A stretch of DNA of 64,000 nt from Enoplolaimus lenunculus. Lineage: Eukaryota > Nematoda > Enoplea > Enoplida > Thoracostomopsidae. A model generated the notes under the pieces. The model worked only from the letters and a program-made list of their open reading frames with translations, searched no databases and was not told where the DNA came from. Below, in pieces: positions 1-21,513 of the stretch (its first letter is position 1; every line of letters begins with the position of its first letter). The position numbers and the translations under genes are program-made. The stretch lies in contig JASANG010002008.1 of the NCBI GenBank assembly GCA_030248215.1, forward strand, positions 1 to 64,000. Reading direction: 5' to 3'.

Positions 1-317
1 GTATTGAGACAATTTTGTGTCAAGTTTCTCAGCCGTTTGTTTTTGTTTCAACTATTTAACACCATTGTGTTAAATTTGGAATTTCGTTTTTGCTACAAAC
101 TGTTCAGCCAAGGTCATTAGCTATCGAAATAAGTCAACTGCGGTGCCTTATTACTTTTGATTTCTGTAAACGATAAGGTTAGCATTTTGATGTCTGGTCT
201 GTGTGAATTCAGTTGAAACTGATCGTCTTTAGCATTGCATCTGGGTAGTGCCATTAGGGACAGCAGCTGTGCCATAAACCAACGCCCCAAAAACACGGCA
301 TAACACCAACAGGGAAC

Positions 318-400
318 AACACCAAAATTTTGTATTAAGATTTGCAACTAAAATTGCATTTGGCTTCTCGTTCATTCTGTTTGTGACCTTTTTTCACTGT
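318..400 (+). repeat. repeat W, copy 1
   Basis: A core like TTTGTATTAAGATTT, then AAAATTGCATTTGGCTTCTCG, is shared with 3405-3500, 14740-14825, 44425-44560 (same sense) and 38930-39000, 48155-48225 (opposite sense). The longer copies are preceded by GGATC-rich sequence. Ends and class are undetermined. Confidence 0.55.
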
Positions 401-945
401 TATACATCGAGCGCTCCCACCAGTTACGAACTTTCCAGATGCATCAGCGCATCGTTTGTTTAGCATATTTTGACCCTTTCAAAGCCGCGGACCTGTACTT
501 ACGACGGCAGTGAACCGAAGCTAAGAGACATTTTGCAATCTATCTCAATCTGTCCATCACAGTATTGCTAAACTTACGTACTAAAACGCATCCGAAATGT
601 ACTAAGATATGCAAATCAGATAGAGAAATAAATATTTAGAAGCATAAATTTGAAATATTTATGTCAGTTTTCGATGTGTCAATATTTCTACCTCATCTAT
701 CAATATGAATGATTGATAGGAACGGGACGCTGGGTGCTTATCTTCATTCTACTCCCCCCTGGAGTTAAGTATTGCTAACCATAACTGTCAAGTCTCAGTT
801 AAATGTATAGCTGTGAAATAGATAAATTTGTGTCTAAAATTTTTTCTATGACAGCAAAGATTGTTGTCTATTTTAGAAACAAAAGTTTCCTAAATTTCGG
901 GAAGAAGTTTTCTAAGTATCTGGCTGCGGTTTGTTCGAAATTAAT

Positions 946-1126
946 GGCCAATGTATAGAACACGACGTTGCTGTAGTATAAGCATATTCCTAAGCCTAAG
1001 CTTATGAATAAAAGCCTAATAATTAGCTTATACTTAAGTGTGAGCAAAAAATATTGTAAAGCTTAGATAAGCTTACTCTATTGCAGTGCTGCAGGAAAAC
1101 TTTCCGCCCCGGATCATTACATAGCG
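946..1126 (+). mobile_element. TTAGGC-bearing inverted-repeat element (family B), diverged
   Basis: It starts GGCCAATGTATAGAAC, holds short CTAAGC tracts (the complement of TTAGGC), the ATTAGCTTA/AAGCTTACTCTATTGCAG body and a decayed CATAGC end. See the copies at 19476 and 7688 for intact termini. Confidence 0.6.
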
Positions 1127-1659
1127 TCGAAGTTATTAGAAGTGTCAAATTTATAATTTGAATATCTCGTGTGCGGCTATAGTGCCGCGATCAGATTTTT
1201 GGTTCAAAATCAATTGTGAATTATAATTATTTGAAATTATTTAATTTTAACTCTTTTAAAATGGTACCGGTGATAGAATAATCCAAATTTTACCCAAAAC
1301 ATTTTTGCATAACGATCAGTGCATCGTACTGGTGGCTATGTGAATATCCTCAATAGAAAATTACGTCTTTGTTAATGCATTCACTCTCGAAAAATATTGC
1401 TACCGAGTTTAAGTAATTTCCATCTGGTTGAATTTTTTATGCTAAACCACCATTGAAAGCTGTGATGGTAAGGCGATTCCGGATTTTGGCTCAATCATTG
1501 AAATCTCAGCTAGGGTCAACGGGTATAAAAGCTAATTTAGTATATAATTTTAAAATTAAATACACACAAGTGCGCATCTGTTTTAGCTAAGTAAATATTT
1601 TTAAATTGTTTGCGTTTGAATGTTAGCCGCTTTTAACTTGAAGCTAAAATTGCATTGAT

Positions 1660-1712
1660 ACTATATATAAATAAATAAATTAATAAATAAATAAATATAT
1701 ATACATATATAT
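1660..1712. repeat. TAAA/TA simple repeat
   Basis: A run of AAATAAAT units merging into alternating TA. Confidence 0.8.
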
Positions 1713-2397
1713 TCACGGTTCCAACAGGAACTAAATTTTGCCGGAACAGGAACAGGAACAGGAATTTAATTTTTATGCAGGAACCGGGACAGTAACAAGA
1801 ACCGGAATTTGAAATAGTTTTCATCACCAAATTACTGTTTGACTTTATATAGAAAACTTGCCAAGAATGGCTCAAGAGAATTTTCAGCTTTTTCATCATT
1901 CAGTTTATCGAAAACACGTCAGGAACTAATTAGCAACAAAATTAAATTTTCAACGAATCCAAGATTTCGTCGGAATGTGAAAAATACAGCTTCACCGGAA
2001 CCGAAACTGAAATAAATACCAATTGAAATGTATACATTTCTAACTTGACACAACTGTAATAAAAAAATACGAAAAATGTCACTATCAAAATTGCCGGATA
2101 CTCTAGCAAAAATTCTACTTTATTTTTTCACATTTGGCAAAATTTCTAAACACCAGAGAAATGTTGAACAGATGTTCTATCGCTGCTCTAAACTGTACAT
2201 CTTCGATCTGGTCAATGGTGATTATAATTCATAAATTTTACTTTAATTTCAGTACAAGACAGTAGTTGTATTGTTACTAAAAATACCGTCAATACATACA
2301 AGCTGATATGATTCAAAAATAGAATATTCTAGTGCATTTTGCTGAACTAAAACAAGCTTTAGTTTCGATTATTTTCAAACGCTTCAATTTCTTTCTT

Positions 2398-2407
2398 ATT
2401 AATATTA

Positions 2408-2450
<43 letters not shown>

Positions 2451-2622
2451 TATTATTCTTATTGTTATTATTATTATTCTTATTATTATCATTATCATTA
2501 CTATTATTATTATTATTATTATTACTATTATTATTACTATTATTATTATTATTACTATTATTATTATTCTTATTATTATCATTATTAATATTATTACTAT
2601 TATTATCATTATTATTATTACT
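2398..2622. repeat. (TTA)n microsatellite
   Basis: About 220 bases of ATT units with interruptions (ATC, ACT, CTT, GTT). Open frames here on both strands (Ile- or Leu-only) are artefacts. Confidence 0.95.
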
Positions 2623-2877
2623 GCCTTTTAAATGTACGCGAGTTAAAGTAATCGACGCATAAAAGGTTTAGGCTGAACATATTTACGTACGCTCTCGGTG
2701 TGTTCCAGTATTCTCAAATGCGTATAGGATCTATCACTAGTTAAAGATTGGTTTTCAAACTGACGAACTCAAATGATTGCGGGGCAACTAATTATCACAG
2801 AATTGCTGATTAATCGTAAAAATCAGCTGAATTTCAAAGCACCCCATTGACTATAATATTGCTCTTGGCTCACTCTT

Positions 2878-2960
2878 TATATATATATATATAGATATAT
2901 AGATATATATATATATAGATATATACATATATATATTCATTTATATTTATATTTATATAT
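2878..2960. repeat. AT-rich simple repeat
   Basis: Alternating AT with AGATAT and TTTATAT variants. Confidence 0.8.
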
Positions 2961-3404
2961 CGTGTTGATTTTTGTCAAGTCGTTGGATTCGCCACTGAAA
3001 CTCAGTAAAGCGAAATGGTACTTTTTGATACTTTTTCAATTTAACTTAAAATTTACTAAGCATTTAATAATAATCATCTTTTAGTTTCGTTCGTGAACAG
3101 GTTTTACGCTGTTTCTTGAATTTAAATTACTAATCGGCTTAGAATTTGAATGCAAACAACCTTCAGCGAAAGTAAATAAATGGATCAGTTACACTTGCAA
3201 TGTATTCGCGAGAGAAGCAGACAGCAGTGAAACGCTTACAATGGCGGAGTGCCGAATGACTTATGCGTTTACGGCCAGGCTGCGAGGAGGGGAAAATTTT
3301 GCTTGGGTCGGATTCTATGTGAAGCGGTTCCTGTAACAGTCAAATCCTGCGGGAGAGTCGTAAACCACAATCTTTAGCAGATCCCAGAGGGCAACACGGG
3401 GTAT

Positions 3405-3500
3405 TCCCTACCAACAGGGATCAAAGCAAAGATTTTGTATTAAAATTTAGCATTAAATTGGTGGCTGAGTAGTCACTCGTTTCGTTCGCACGTTTTCTTC
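3405..3500 (+). repeat. repeat W, copy 2
   Basis: Same-sense copy of the 318-400 repeat: GATCAAAGCAAAGATTTTG, then the TATTAAAATTTAGCATTAAA core. Diverged in its 3' half. Confidence 0.5.
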
Positions 3501-3776
3501 CACTGCTTACATTTTGCAGATACAACCCTTTCAGAAATGTCGGAAAACGCCACTGACCAGAATTTGTTATGTTGTTACAGTCAAGCGGTGAAAGGATATC
3601 AGGAATAAATCTTAACCTGAATGGTTTATACCAAGTAAAGCAGTACGGTTTCATTGAACCGGATCCTTTAATTAAAAATATATTTGCCAGTTATTACTCT
3701 ATGAGGTCACTTATTCGTATCCGAGACACTCCCAGTTTCGTGTACCAGTAAGGTCGACACCATATTTCTGAAGAAA

Positions 3777-3860
3777 TCCGGTCCCGTCGGTCGCCGTCCG
3801 GCGCCGGACTAAATATGCACTGCATATCAATTTGGTGCCGGACGGGCACGACAAATATAC
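3777..3860. repeat. CpG-rich GGCGCCGG repeat, locus 1
   Basis: GTCGCCGTCCGGCGCCGGAC followed by AT-rich sequence and GTGCCGGACGGGCAC. It shares the CCGTCCGGCGCC word, on one strand or the other, with 6120-6425 and 31490-31560. Confidence 0.5.
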
Positions 3861-4338
3861 CACCAACCTTATTTAAGAGTCTCGTATTGATACTTGACCG
3901 GTTAAGTGTCTATCGGGTTATGTAGATTGGTTACTATTTAAATTTCTTAAAGATTTTTGCAGAATTCACTACGTAAAGACTAGACTATAAAACTATAAAT
4001 GCTTAATTAGGTATTACAATAAATACTGCATAATTTGAAAAGCACTCCGGACTGTGTTAAACATAACCAAATTGTATTCTGCGCACTCTCGTAATTAATC
4101 TCTTACAGGAGTACGCAATTTTGCAGAACAAAATCAGCCTATGAAATGATTTGTCTCGGTAGTTTTGATACCCAACAATGATCACTCCTGGTATATGCGT
4201 TTTTGTTCTGTTTTCGCATTTCACTCCATCCAGAGCAGGAGTCGATGGTGATCCAACGAACGGAGGTAAGACTGGATTTGAGTTAAAAACTATTAAAATT
4301 TCAGAAGTTTCAATGAAAACGAGCAGATAGTCACACCA

Positions 4339-4557
4339 GAACCGTATTTTCAAATGTATGTAGCACTTACTACCAGTCAGCAATAAGTTTATGACAAAAG
4401 CGAGCGGTGAACGCTAAGGTAAGCCTTGGACAGTATCTGCTCTTATACTTAACTTAGGAAATACGCCCAAGTTTGAAACTCATCATATCTTAGTTCATAC
4501 TTGTAGGAGTTATCACCAGGCGTCAATATGTGCTACACACATTTGAGAGTACGAGCA
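4339..4557. mobile_element. TIR element X (CGTATTCTCAAATG ends), full-length candidate
   Basis: The left arm reads CGTATTTTCAAATGTATGTAG then CACTTACTACCAGT; the right arm is its inverted counterpart ending TGCTACACACATTTGAGAG. The same pair of arms is at 56305-56520. Single arms occur at 2706-2748, 10868-10905, 16437-16478, 19932-19972 and about 61905-61945. Non-autonomous; target duplication not resolved. Confidence 0.5.
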
Positions 4558-5310
4558 TAGACTTTGGAAAACCTAAACACGTCTACAGATGGCCACTGTG
4601 ATATCCTAAGATCTGCCGCTGTTCACAGAAACTTAAATTTAAATCGTACTGTAAAACCCTGCGTGAGTTTAGGCTATATTAATAGCCTATATTTCTAGAT
4701 GCGACGAATTCCGTAGGGATCCGAATTCTCCTTCTCCTCCATCGGGGCGCAAGCCTAGCGTCTCAAAAAAAACAACCATACCCACCCAATCAAACTCACC
4801 CCAAAAAAAAAAACAACACCGAAATTTTGGATCCGCCACTACGTCAAAAAACCCATTAATTTTACAGTGTCAGTAACCTGACACTTGTCTTCAATTCTAC
4901 AAAATGTTTAATTTTACCTTAAATACTGTAATAAATTTTCCAATTCTCTCAATAAATCGTATTATTGTAAATTTTAAGTCAACACCGGGGGTCATATATA
5001 TTTTAACCGACGCGATAGCAACAATTAATATTGCAATTTTTTGCAATTATGCAGTCATTTGTCATGCACAAACTGCAGTTGCAATTTACTGTACGTATAG
5101 TGCACGTTGAGAAATGTAAATTGATTGACTACAAAATATTAATGGTTATCTGCAGTTTTCGTGTGTTTGATTGTATAAAAAATAAACGTAATTGATGAAG
5201 AAATTTCGAGACGTGTATGTATCAGGGCGTGTAAATAGGTAGTAAAAATAACGGAAACGGATAGTCATCAAAATAATGGAAACGGTAAACAGATACATAA
5301 GTATAATAGA

Positions 5311-5435
5311 GCCAATGTATCGGACGCGGGTGGAACAGTACTTATAAGTGTGTTCCTAAGCTTAAGTCTAAGCGTAAGAATGAACTTATACCTAACCATA
5401 AGCAAAAAAATAGCCTGAAGCTTAAGTTGCGTTTG
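5311..5435 (+). mobile_element. TTAGGC-bearing element (family B), 3'-decayed
   Basis: GCCAATGTAT start, GGAACAGTACTTATAAG, then CTAAGC-derived tracts and TAGCCTGAAGCTTAAG. The right end is not recognisable. Confidence 0.5.
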
Positions 5436-5772
5436 TTGTAAAAAAACATAAAATGTGGGGCGAGAAACTTCAACGTGTCCCCCTTTTATGACACACTTGG
5501 GATATTTTGGTAAATTTTACCGGTAAATCAGAATGTTTACATTTACGTGATAATGGTAATGCTTAGATTCTGTGATCAAATCCAATAAAAACCACTACAT
5601 TTTCGGCTGCTTAACGCATTTTCTCTGATATTCAGACGTGTTTTAAAATTGTAGAAAAGATCACAGCGAAAAATCTAACTTTCATCTGACGATTCAATCA
5701 ATTAATTCATTTTTCTAGTTTTTTAACAAAATTTTGTTCCCAAAATAAAATGGGATTTCATTTACTTTTCAG

Positions 5773-14042
<8,270 letters not shown>

Positions 14043-14161
14043 GACACGAGATTTTATTTTGACCGTATAAATTCTATCCAAGTCCTGGGGATCTTACGTA
14101 GTTGCAGTTGCAGGGCTGGTGGAAACCAATAGGAAGGTTTGCTCTGGACCTCTTTTCGCAT

Positions 14162-14167
14162 ATTAAA
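14162..14167 (+). terminator. candidate polyadenylation signal (ATTAAA) for FGFRL1
   Basis: ATTAAA lies 120 bases after the FGFRL1 stop, in an AT-rich stretch. It is the first common poly(A) variant downstream, but this hexamer is frequent by chance in such DNA. Confidence 0.35.
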
Positions 14168-14739
14168 ATAATAGAGAATATAAAGTAGAATTTTAAAATG
14201 TTTCAACTGTAGTCGAAAAAACTGAAGTTTGTAAAAAGTAACAACAAAACACGCCAAGAAGATTGTAGTCATCTGTTCTGTGTTCGAATCAAAGGCCCAT
14301 CAGAGTGTTTCTTTGGGAAACTTTATCGTGTGCCAAGTGATATAAACTTACACTCAACTCAATGATGGCTTGAATCTGGTAGCGGCATCACCCAAAATAT
14401 TTGTGCCCTACAGTTCAAAATGATATTTAGAGGCGGCAACTGACTGTGCTTGATGATAGTGCGTTGAATGGTTACCCGGTTGCCACTGAATACCCCGGGG
14501 TAGGACTACACGGTTGCTTGGCAACCAATGTCAGATTCTATGGCAATCGAAGATGATACATCTTACGCGGAATTATTCGACAGGGCAACCGAAGATGATA
14601 AATCTTGTGCGGAATTATTCGACAGATACTTCTTGGCGAATGTCGTACGACCGCTGTTGAAAAGGATGCTATACTCGGCAGTGAATAGATACTGATAGAT
14701 CCAAGGGGACCCATCCATGCATAGGCCACGAATACGGAT

Positions 14740-14825
14740 CAAAAGGATCATTTGTATTAAGATTTAGTACTAAAATTGCGTTCGGCGACTCGCTGATTTC
14801 TCTCGCGGGTGTTTTTCACTATGAA
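14740..14825 (+). repeat. repeat W, copy 3
   Basis: GGATCATTTGTATTAAGATT then TAGTACTAAAATTGCGTTCGG; same sense as 318-400 and 44425-44560. Confidence 0.6.
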
Positions 14826-15459
14826 TTTGTTGCACGCGCCATAATTGGCAATTGCCAGCTATGAATACGCAAGATTTGACTGGTTGGTATTGGGTTCGTG
14901 AAACAGATGATGGAATTTGGCCAAATTTTTGAAGGTTATGGATGGGTCAAACATTGCGGATTGGTGGACTTACGTCTTTACGGATACACCGTTTCAACAG
15001 TGAATTTTTAAACAGGAGTTCAGTTCCGGATCGTGGTGGTCTGCATGCTGGTGCGTTTTGGTATTAACGGCATGAAAATGGCCAAGGTTTCTGCACAGTC
15101 TTCAAAATAAGCCAATTCAATGGCTGGTATTCTCAACCACTGCACACTAATCGCTAATTGGTGATAACTCTTGTAAGTTTTTGAATTAATTATGAATTAG
15201 CTGATATTTCAGCCATTTTTTTCTAAAAGCAAAGCTAATCCTTAGCTTCGTATGATACATCTTATTCATAAATTTTTTCTGACCGAGGAGGGGGAAGTAT
15301 AACGGCCATTTTTCACCTGTCGATAATTTTGCCGTATGTTGTTTAGAACACGTGCTCAACGTGATGGTTGCAATGGGTTTTAGCTCATTGAGATTATATA
15401 TGAACTCGTGTAATTGCATATTGAAATAGTATTATTGTTAATGCATTAGCCACTATGTC

Positions 15460-15525
15460 ATTGCAATATATACATATATCTATATATAGATATATAGCAT
15501 ATATAAATATATATATTATATATAA
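15460..15525. repeat. AT-rich simple repeat
   Basis: TATATACATATATCTATATA and related alternating AT. Confidence 0.8.
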
Positions 15526-16003
15526 CCAAAATGTGTCTGAACGTAGAAATTGCTAAAAACTTTTAAAATGACATCTGCATCTGCAAATTTCATTAACTAT
15601 TAAGCGTATCGCGGTTCGGTTACGATATACGGAGGGATGTGTACAACCATGAGCTTACTTGTGTAGTTCAGGAGGTGGCGTGTTTGCACTCTTGCACCCT
15701 ACTGATTTCCCATTCCGTATACTAAATATCGAGTTTATGCTACACATAGTTAAGAATACGGCTTGTTGTTTTATAGCGTTGCTTTCAGATAGTTTTAACG
15801 CCAAAGGTTCCATTTAATCATCGCGGTGACCAGGGTGTCACTCTGATCGCAGTTTAGTATGGAATACTGTGTGACCTCGTTTGTATACTCGTTTATTAGC
15901 TGTGTTAATATTCATTGATAATTTGATTTCGCCAGCGTCAGGTTGGAGACCCAATGCTGGTAAATTTTAAAATAACCATAGTGCCTACACGACCCTCAAA
16001 CTG

Positions 16004-16145
16004 GCCCGTAGACCAAGGGCGGTGCACCGCTGGAAAAATTTTGTTCCCTAGAAAACTTTCATCCTTACCTGCAAGTCATCAAAAACCCTTGTAAGCCTCT
16101 ACTGAAAATTTTATAGTCCCCCGAGCAAGGTGAGCTGGCTACAGG
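16004..16145 (+). repeat. repeat V, copy 1
   Basis: Shared motifs in order: ATTTTGTTCCCTAGAAAACTT, TGCAAGTCATC, AAAACCCTTGTA, AAAATTTTATAG, GCAAGGTGAGCTGGCTAC. Other copies: 29455-29610 and 55755-55905 (same sense), and 31770-31905, 45225-45386, 47741-47885 (opposite sense). Class unknown. Confidence 0.6.
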
Positions 16146-16245
16146 TCTTCCTTCAAAGTTGCAACAAATTCGTACCGTTTTTGCAACTGAGATTATACAG
16201 CGACAGTTGTACTGCAACTGAGCGGAGGAAACTTTTATTTCAATT

Positions 16246-16406
16246 GGCCAATGTTACCTTAAGGCGAGTAACAGTAGATTAAGCGTATTCCTAAGCCTAA
16301 GCCTACGCGTTGCAAAAATGATTTCCTAAGCCTAAGCGTAAGCCTAAGCAAAAAATGTAATCTAGACCCACCAGAAACCTGGACGCCCCTTAAAGTAACA
16401 TGGGAG
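16246..16406 (+). mobile_element. TTAGGC-bearing element (family A) with 8-bp target duplication
   Basis: Ends GGCCAATGTTACCTTAAGG and CGCCCCTTAAAGTAACATGGG. The flanks TTTCAATT (16238-16245) and TTTCAATC (16407-16414) match at 7 of 8 bases. Confidence 0.78.
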
Positions 16407-18114
16407 TTTCAATCGATTGCAATTTGTTTGAAAACCGCTTGCTAAACTGGTTATAGGTGCTATGCACATTTGAAAATGCCGGTCACAAAGCCTAAAGTGA
16501 TTCTTAATATTGAAAATGGTCTTCAGCGATGACTATGACGATTTGTGTTAAATATTGATGTGTTTGTATAAAATGCCGAACGAACAGCTTGGAATAGCGA
16601 GCTTACTGATCCAACAGTTATATATACCTTTTGTTTGTATGTCTTTTTTTAATTTAATTTTTGTATATTATCAACTATTGGCAAGTGTATATATCATCGT
16701 TAAACAAATTTAAACACTTAGACTAAACTGGCTTTAGGCAGCCGTTTTTACGTATTTTACTCAAATCTTGGCGAAATCGTTTCATCTCTCACACCTACAA
16801 CTTCCATTTGTCAACGAGGCAAAAATTGTGATTTTGTCAATTTTTACTGTTATTGCATGGTCTAAACCTTTTCCGGGGCTGCCAGGGTAGAGCGTATTTA
16901 TTCAACGCAGTTCTTCTTGTACAGGTAACAACGACAATCTTTTACCGACCATTCTAATGAGGAAGTTAGTAATATTTAAGGATTATTAAATAGGAAAAAT
17001 ACTGCAGGTATTCATAGGTTAAGGACAGTTCTGTGGAATAAACGGATCTATTTGTAATTTTTACTGTGGGCACATTTTCCAACGGCCTCTGTCGCAGTCC
17101 AACAGTGTAACGGGCAGTTAGGACTCTGGCATCATATTTTATCAAGTTATATAGTCCATATGGTTACAGGGTAAACACATTTGTTATATGTATTTTTATT
17201 GTGTATATTTTTTTATTTTTAGGGTTTCCTTTTGTATAGCAATTGTTAATATTATTCAGCCATCCAGGCGGTAATTTTGCCTTATTTTCTCAAGTTACGA
17301 GGGTACAGGCATGCACTCATTAAATGTTTTGGGGCTGAAAGTCTTTTATTTTATAACTTGAGATTACGGAAATTGGTATATGTCAGTAAAACCAAGAGTG
17401 CATGATACCCTTTAACAAGAGTATGCAACTGGGTACATTCTGTGTAGAAAAAATGTACCCAGCGCGCGTTGCATTTTTGGCATACCCCCCCTTTTGGGGG
17501 GGGGGGTCAAAATCTCCATCGATGTTGAAATTCATGTGCTATCGCCACACACCCTCTGAACTGAGGACGTGTCAGCCGAAAACGCAACGCCAGGTGGTAG
17601 ATTTTGTACCAGACGTGACCTCAACAGTTGCACCCTCTTGTCATACCCCTCTATTACCCATACGAAAAAATTTGTTACGTACCAATTACGGTGGGGGCTT
17701 TAGTTAGCTTGAAATTAAACCCGGCCACTGAGTAGGGGTAGACAGAAAAACACGCTAAAGGGACTGAGCTCTGATGGTATTTTTAGACGACTGTCCGACA
17801 AAAATATAACACGCTTGCTTTTATAAGAAGCCACGCTAGTATTAAGCTACTGGCGGCTATACAAATTATGTAAATCCTAAGCCCAATCCTAACCCTAAGT
17901 TTACGCACATTGCAGAGATGCTTGTGCAGGGGTGCCCGTAGAAAATTATATTTGGGAGACAGAAATAATAATTGAGATGGTCTCCTACAATTGCAATTAA
18001 TGATTGTTTACTTTTAGACCGAGTCAACATAGACGGAGAATTAGCCTTGTGCTTGCGTAGTAAACGTATAAAGTTGATGACTCTAAGATGCAAATGGGTG
18101 CCCTAAACAGTTAC

Positions 18115-18269
18115 GACCCATATATAGAACAGGGCCGCAACAGTAGTATAAGCGTATTCTTAAGCCTACCCCTAAGCCTAAGCCTAACCATGATAGTTAG
18201 TCTAAAGTTTAAACTGACTCTGTTACAGCCCTACAGGAAAACGATCCGGACCTGTTTTATACATGGGCC
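18115..18269 (+). mobile_element. TTAGGC-bearing element (family B)
   Basis: GACCCATATATAGAACAGGG to CTGTTTTATACATGGGCC. Flanks ACAGTTAC and AAAGTTAT match at 6 of 8. Confidence 0.7.
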
Positions 18270-19475
18270 AAAGTTATAATTATGATAAAACTGTATTGTG
18301 TATATGCCCGAATTGTGTATTGTCTAAAATAGACAACTTAACAGGGTCACTGTATATTATCTATAATGCATTATGTTTGTCGGTTTTATGTTTTGTATGA
18401 ATAATGCTAAATGACATGGCTAGCTACCCAGAATAATTTTCGAGCAAAACAAATTAATGTTATAGCTAGCTAAATATATGCCTAAACCTAAACCTAAGCC
18501 TAAAACTGTTTGAATATAAGAATACCGTTGTACTAGTTTTGTACATAACCAGGGTCGGTTTAGTTTCTTTATTTTTCGTGTGGTATTCGCTGTTTCTATC
18601 TGTGTTGAGTGTGATAATTGGATTACAACTAGGTGTAAATCAATAATTAATAAGGCCTGTCCGTATAGTCGGAATAAACGTAGGGAATACCATCGGGGGA
18701 TCCAAGACGGATAATCCCAGCAACGTTCCCCACCATCCAGTTGTAATCAAAACCATTATATTCGATTAATAAAGTTTAACCCTAAAATGACGTTTCGGTT
18801 GTTGCTCGCTTGGCTTACGAGACATTTGCACTATTTCGTGCCGGTTTCGCTTTCACTCATTTCTGGATCCTTCACTGGCCAATACGTTCATAGTTGGCAA
18901 AAATTAAATCCGAAGTTTTCTAGAAATATTTCCGTAATAAAAACACAACAAAACTACATTTTCTTGAACAGAACTGGATGGATTCAACGGATAAAACGAT
19001 GTGTGTGTGTGAATCGAACTATTTTAACATTCCCTTGAGGAATTATTGGTGCAATTTTAGCAAACATTTGCCGATATTTCATTTTCAAAAGAACAAAAGA
19101 TGCCTTTAAGGCAATGAAACTTCTCGGTTCAGAATAGAAAAAATATTAAAGTTTATTGTGAAAATCGACACCGTATAGAAAACAAAACCGAAACGAAATT
19201 TGTTTAAAAGCGTGCGCCAAGCTCTGCGATATGAACGTACTCAACCTAAGGTCTGCGACCACAACTGAAGTGGGACCAGACGAGGCTTAGGTTCAAATGA
19301 AACGTTTTGTTTCAACGTATATATTTACCAGTTGTAATTTTGAAACCAAATTAAAATTATTAAAACTTTAATCTCTACACTTTATTTGAAATGTCTTTGA
19401 AACTTATTGGAAACCTCGAAAATGTTAGCGAGGCGACAGGCGAACAGCGACAATGAAAGTCTGGTTTGATTGTTT

Positions 19476-19680
19476 GGCCCATGTGAAGATCAGGGGCGGA
19501 ACGTTTTTTTCTGTGGGGCCAGGAAAAAGTAAGCTTAAGCTTTAGGCTAATTTTCTTGCTTGGTTTAGGCTTAAGCTTAGGAATATGCTCATTCTTACGC
19601 TTAGGCTTAGGCATAGGCTTAGGGTTTAGGAATAAGAATATGCTTATAATACTGTTCCGCCCCTGTCCTATGCATTGGCC
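19476..19680 (-). mobile_element. TTAGGC-bearing element (family B), best-delimited copy
   Basis: GGCCCATGTGAAGATCAGG to CCTGTCCTATGCATTGGCC with a perfect 8-bp target duplication GATTGTTT (19468-19475 and 19681-19688). The + strand reads TTAGGC, so it is inverted relative to 7688. The 8-bp duplication and CAGGGGCGGAAC word near the ends point to a hAT-type MITE. Confidence 0.85.
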
Positions 19681-20774
19681 GATTGTTTTAAGAACGCGGT
19701 TGTAGGCAAATCAATATGCGAGGAAGAGCGAAAATAATTTCAGTAAAGTCATACAGTTGGTAACCGAAAATCCTAACAAATGGACTTAAAGCTTTTTCTG
19801 ACAGGACGAAGCTGGACCGCCTCACCCTCTGGCCTTGGATCCGTGCAGGAAACATATGAAACCAGATACGTTTCAGTTTTAGAACAGAATATCGGTGATT
19901 ATTTGAAATTTAGGAAAACATTTTTGAAAGTTGTATATTCTCAAATGTGTATAGCACCTATCATCAGTTGGATATAAATTCACGTTTTAAATTGGGTTTA
20001 TCAATGTCTTTAAGAACATTTTGTTGCAAAGTTATTCTAAAATTAATTCTTTTGTCGTAAAAAACTTATTTACCGGCTGACGACCGATGCTATATTCAGT
20101 TGAGAATGGGGAATTTTTAACTCATTCAGTGTATGATTTTTAGCGAAAACATTTAGTTCTTTTTTAATTTGTATGTTTTTAAGTACACTGTTTCTACTAA
20201 ATGTTTTACTTGTCTCACAGGATATCTTGTTACTTATTCGTTGGCAAACGATAAAATTTAAATTTCTTCAAATTTGCTAATTTTTATTACAAAATTATGG
20301 TTTCAAACAGGGGCTTGCTTCGAACCTCCGGAACCCCCATTAAATTTAAAACTGTGGTATATTTTCGATTAGCAGATCATACTTCTGTTAAGTTTGATAC
20401 ATTTTGGAAAATACGATTTTTCAAGTGAAAATTACCTGAAATAACGAAATTTTACTACGCGAGTTCGTGTTTACAATTTTCGGAGACGTAAGAATGACCA
20501 AATTGCACTCAATTAAATTAATTTTAAATTTAAAGTCAACACCTAAAGCTTATCACAGCTTTAAAATTAGATCAAAGGTTTAAGCCTGAGCCTAAAGCGA
20601 ATCTGAATGTTACCCGAGCCTTAGAGGGGCACGTGGCCTAAAAGTCAACACTGTTTACTTTGAATTTTTATCTACAGTTTTGCAATGGTGTGTTCGTAAA
20701 ACGAGTGAAGTAAAAGAACGTTTGTTTGCAACGTTTTATAGACTGTTTTGCAACTGAGCGTTTAATCTATAGTA

Positions 20775-21045
20775 TTAACCCCTTCTCACACTGAGTTGCC
20801 CATAGGCAATTCAGCGCAGTGTATATACGTTAAATAATATATATCGCACAGTGTTTAACAATTGTAACACGTATACATAGTACTAACTCACCACAAGACT
20901 TGAGAGCCCCCTCGGCCTCGAGCGTCAAGCTCCTATCGCTGAGTGGTGATGGTATACGCCTCCCACTCCAGTCACTGGAGTTCGAATCATAGCATAAAAG
21001 TAGGTCTCAGGGGAAATAGGAAATATTCATGTGAGAAAGGGTTAA
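20775..21045 (+). mobile_element. piggyBac-type MITE with tRNA-like core, copy 1
   Basis: Bounded by TTAA. Ends CCCCTTCTCACACTGAGTTGC and CATGTGAGAAAGGG are inverted. The core CGCTGAGTGGTGATGG resembles a Pol III A box and GAGTTCGAATC a B box, in tRNA order and about 40 bases apart. Confidence 0.8.
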
Positions 21046-21513
21046 AGCTGGAACGATCCACATACGTATTTTGGCACCTTTCTAGTTGATTTTATACAGG
21101 TAAGCAAATTAAATTTTTTACAAAAGCTGTTCGAAATAGAAGATTGACCAATTTTACTTAAGTGTTGTTCTTACAAGAAGATTTTTAGTTGAATTGCAAA
21201 ATTTCGGCTAATGGTATCGTTTGAAAATATTGCAACCACGTTGACTAGATTTTACTAAATTTTGCAGCCATTTAGATGTCAGTTTTAACTTAGTGAAAAA
21301 CTACACTGGGATTTGCCGTTTGCTGGCAGTTTATACAAAGATCTCTTGTACGTTTCCCCTCATGCTTAGGGTTAAGGCTTTGATAAAGGCTTAGGCTAAG
21401 CATAAAGTAAAGGTTAAGGCGAAGATTTAGTAGTGCTTTGTCTAAACCTTAGCCTAAAACTGAGCCTAAGTTTACAAGTGTAAATAAACAACCTGATTTT
21501 TATTACAAGGTTT

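Larger units (their letters stand above)
1..5772. other. sequence upstream of the first visible FGFRL1 exon
   Basis: No exon I can support. It holds repeats W (318-400, 3405-3500), TTAGGC-type elements (946-1126, 5311-5435), simple repeats (1660-1712, 2398-2622, 2878-2960), a GC-rich block at 3777-3860 and a TIR element at 4339-4557. If the signal-peptide exon is in the window it should lie here on the + strand, ending in phase 1, but I cannot identify it. Confidence 0.5.

Noticed and set aside
2313-2662. Open frames of poly-Ile and poly-Leu
   Set aside because: Translations of the TTA microsatellite; no start context or homology.
17402-17707. 101-codon frame with Pro/Thr-rich sequence
   Set aside because: Spans a poly-G/poly-C tract, no splice context, no recognised domain, isolated in repeats.
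20900-21010. Functional tRNA gene
   Set aside because: A- and B-box-like words are present, but T-stem pairing is poor and the sequence lies inside repeated TTAA-bounded elements with mutated B boxes.
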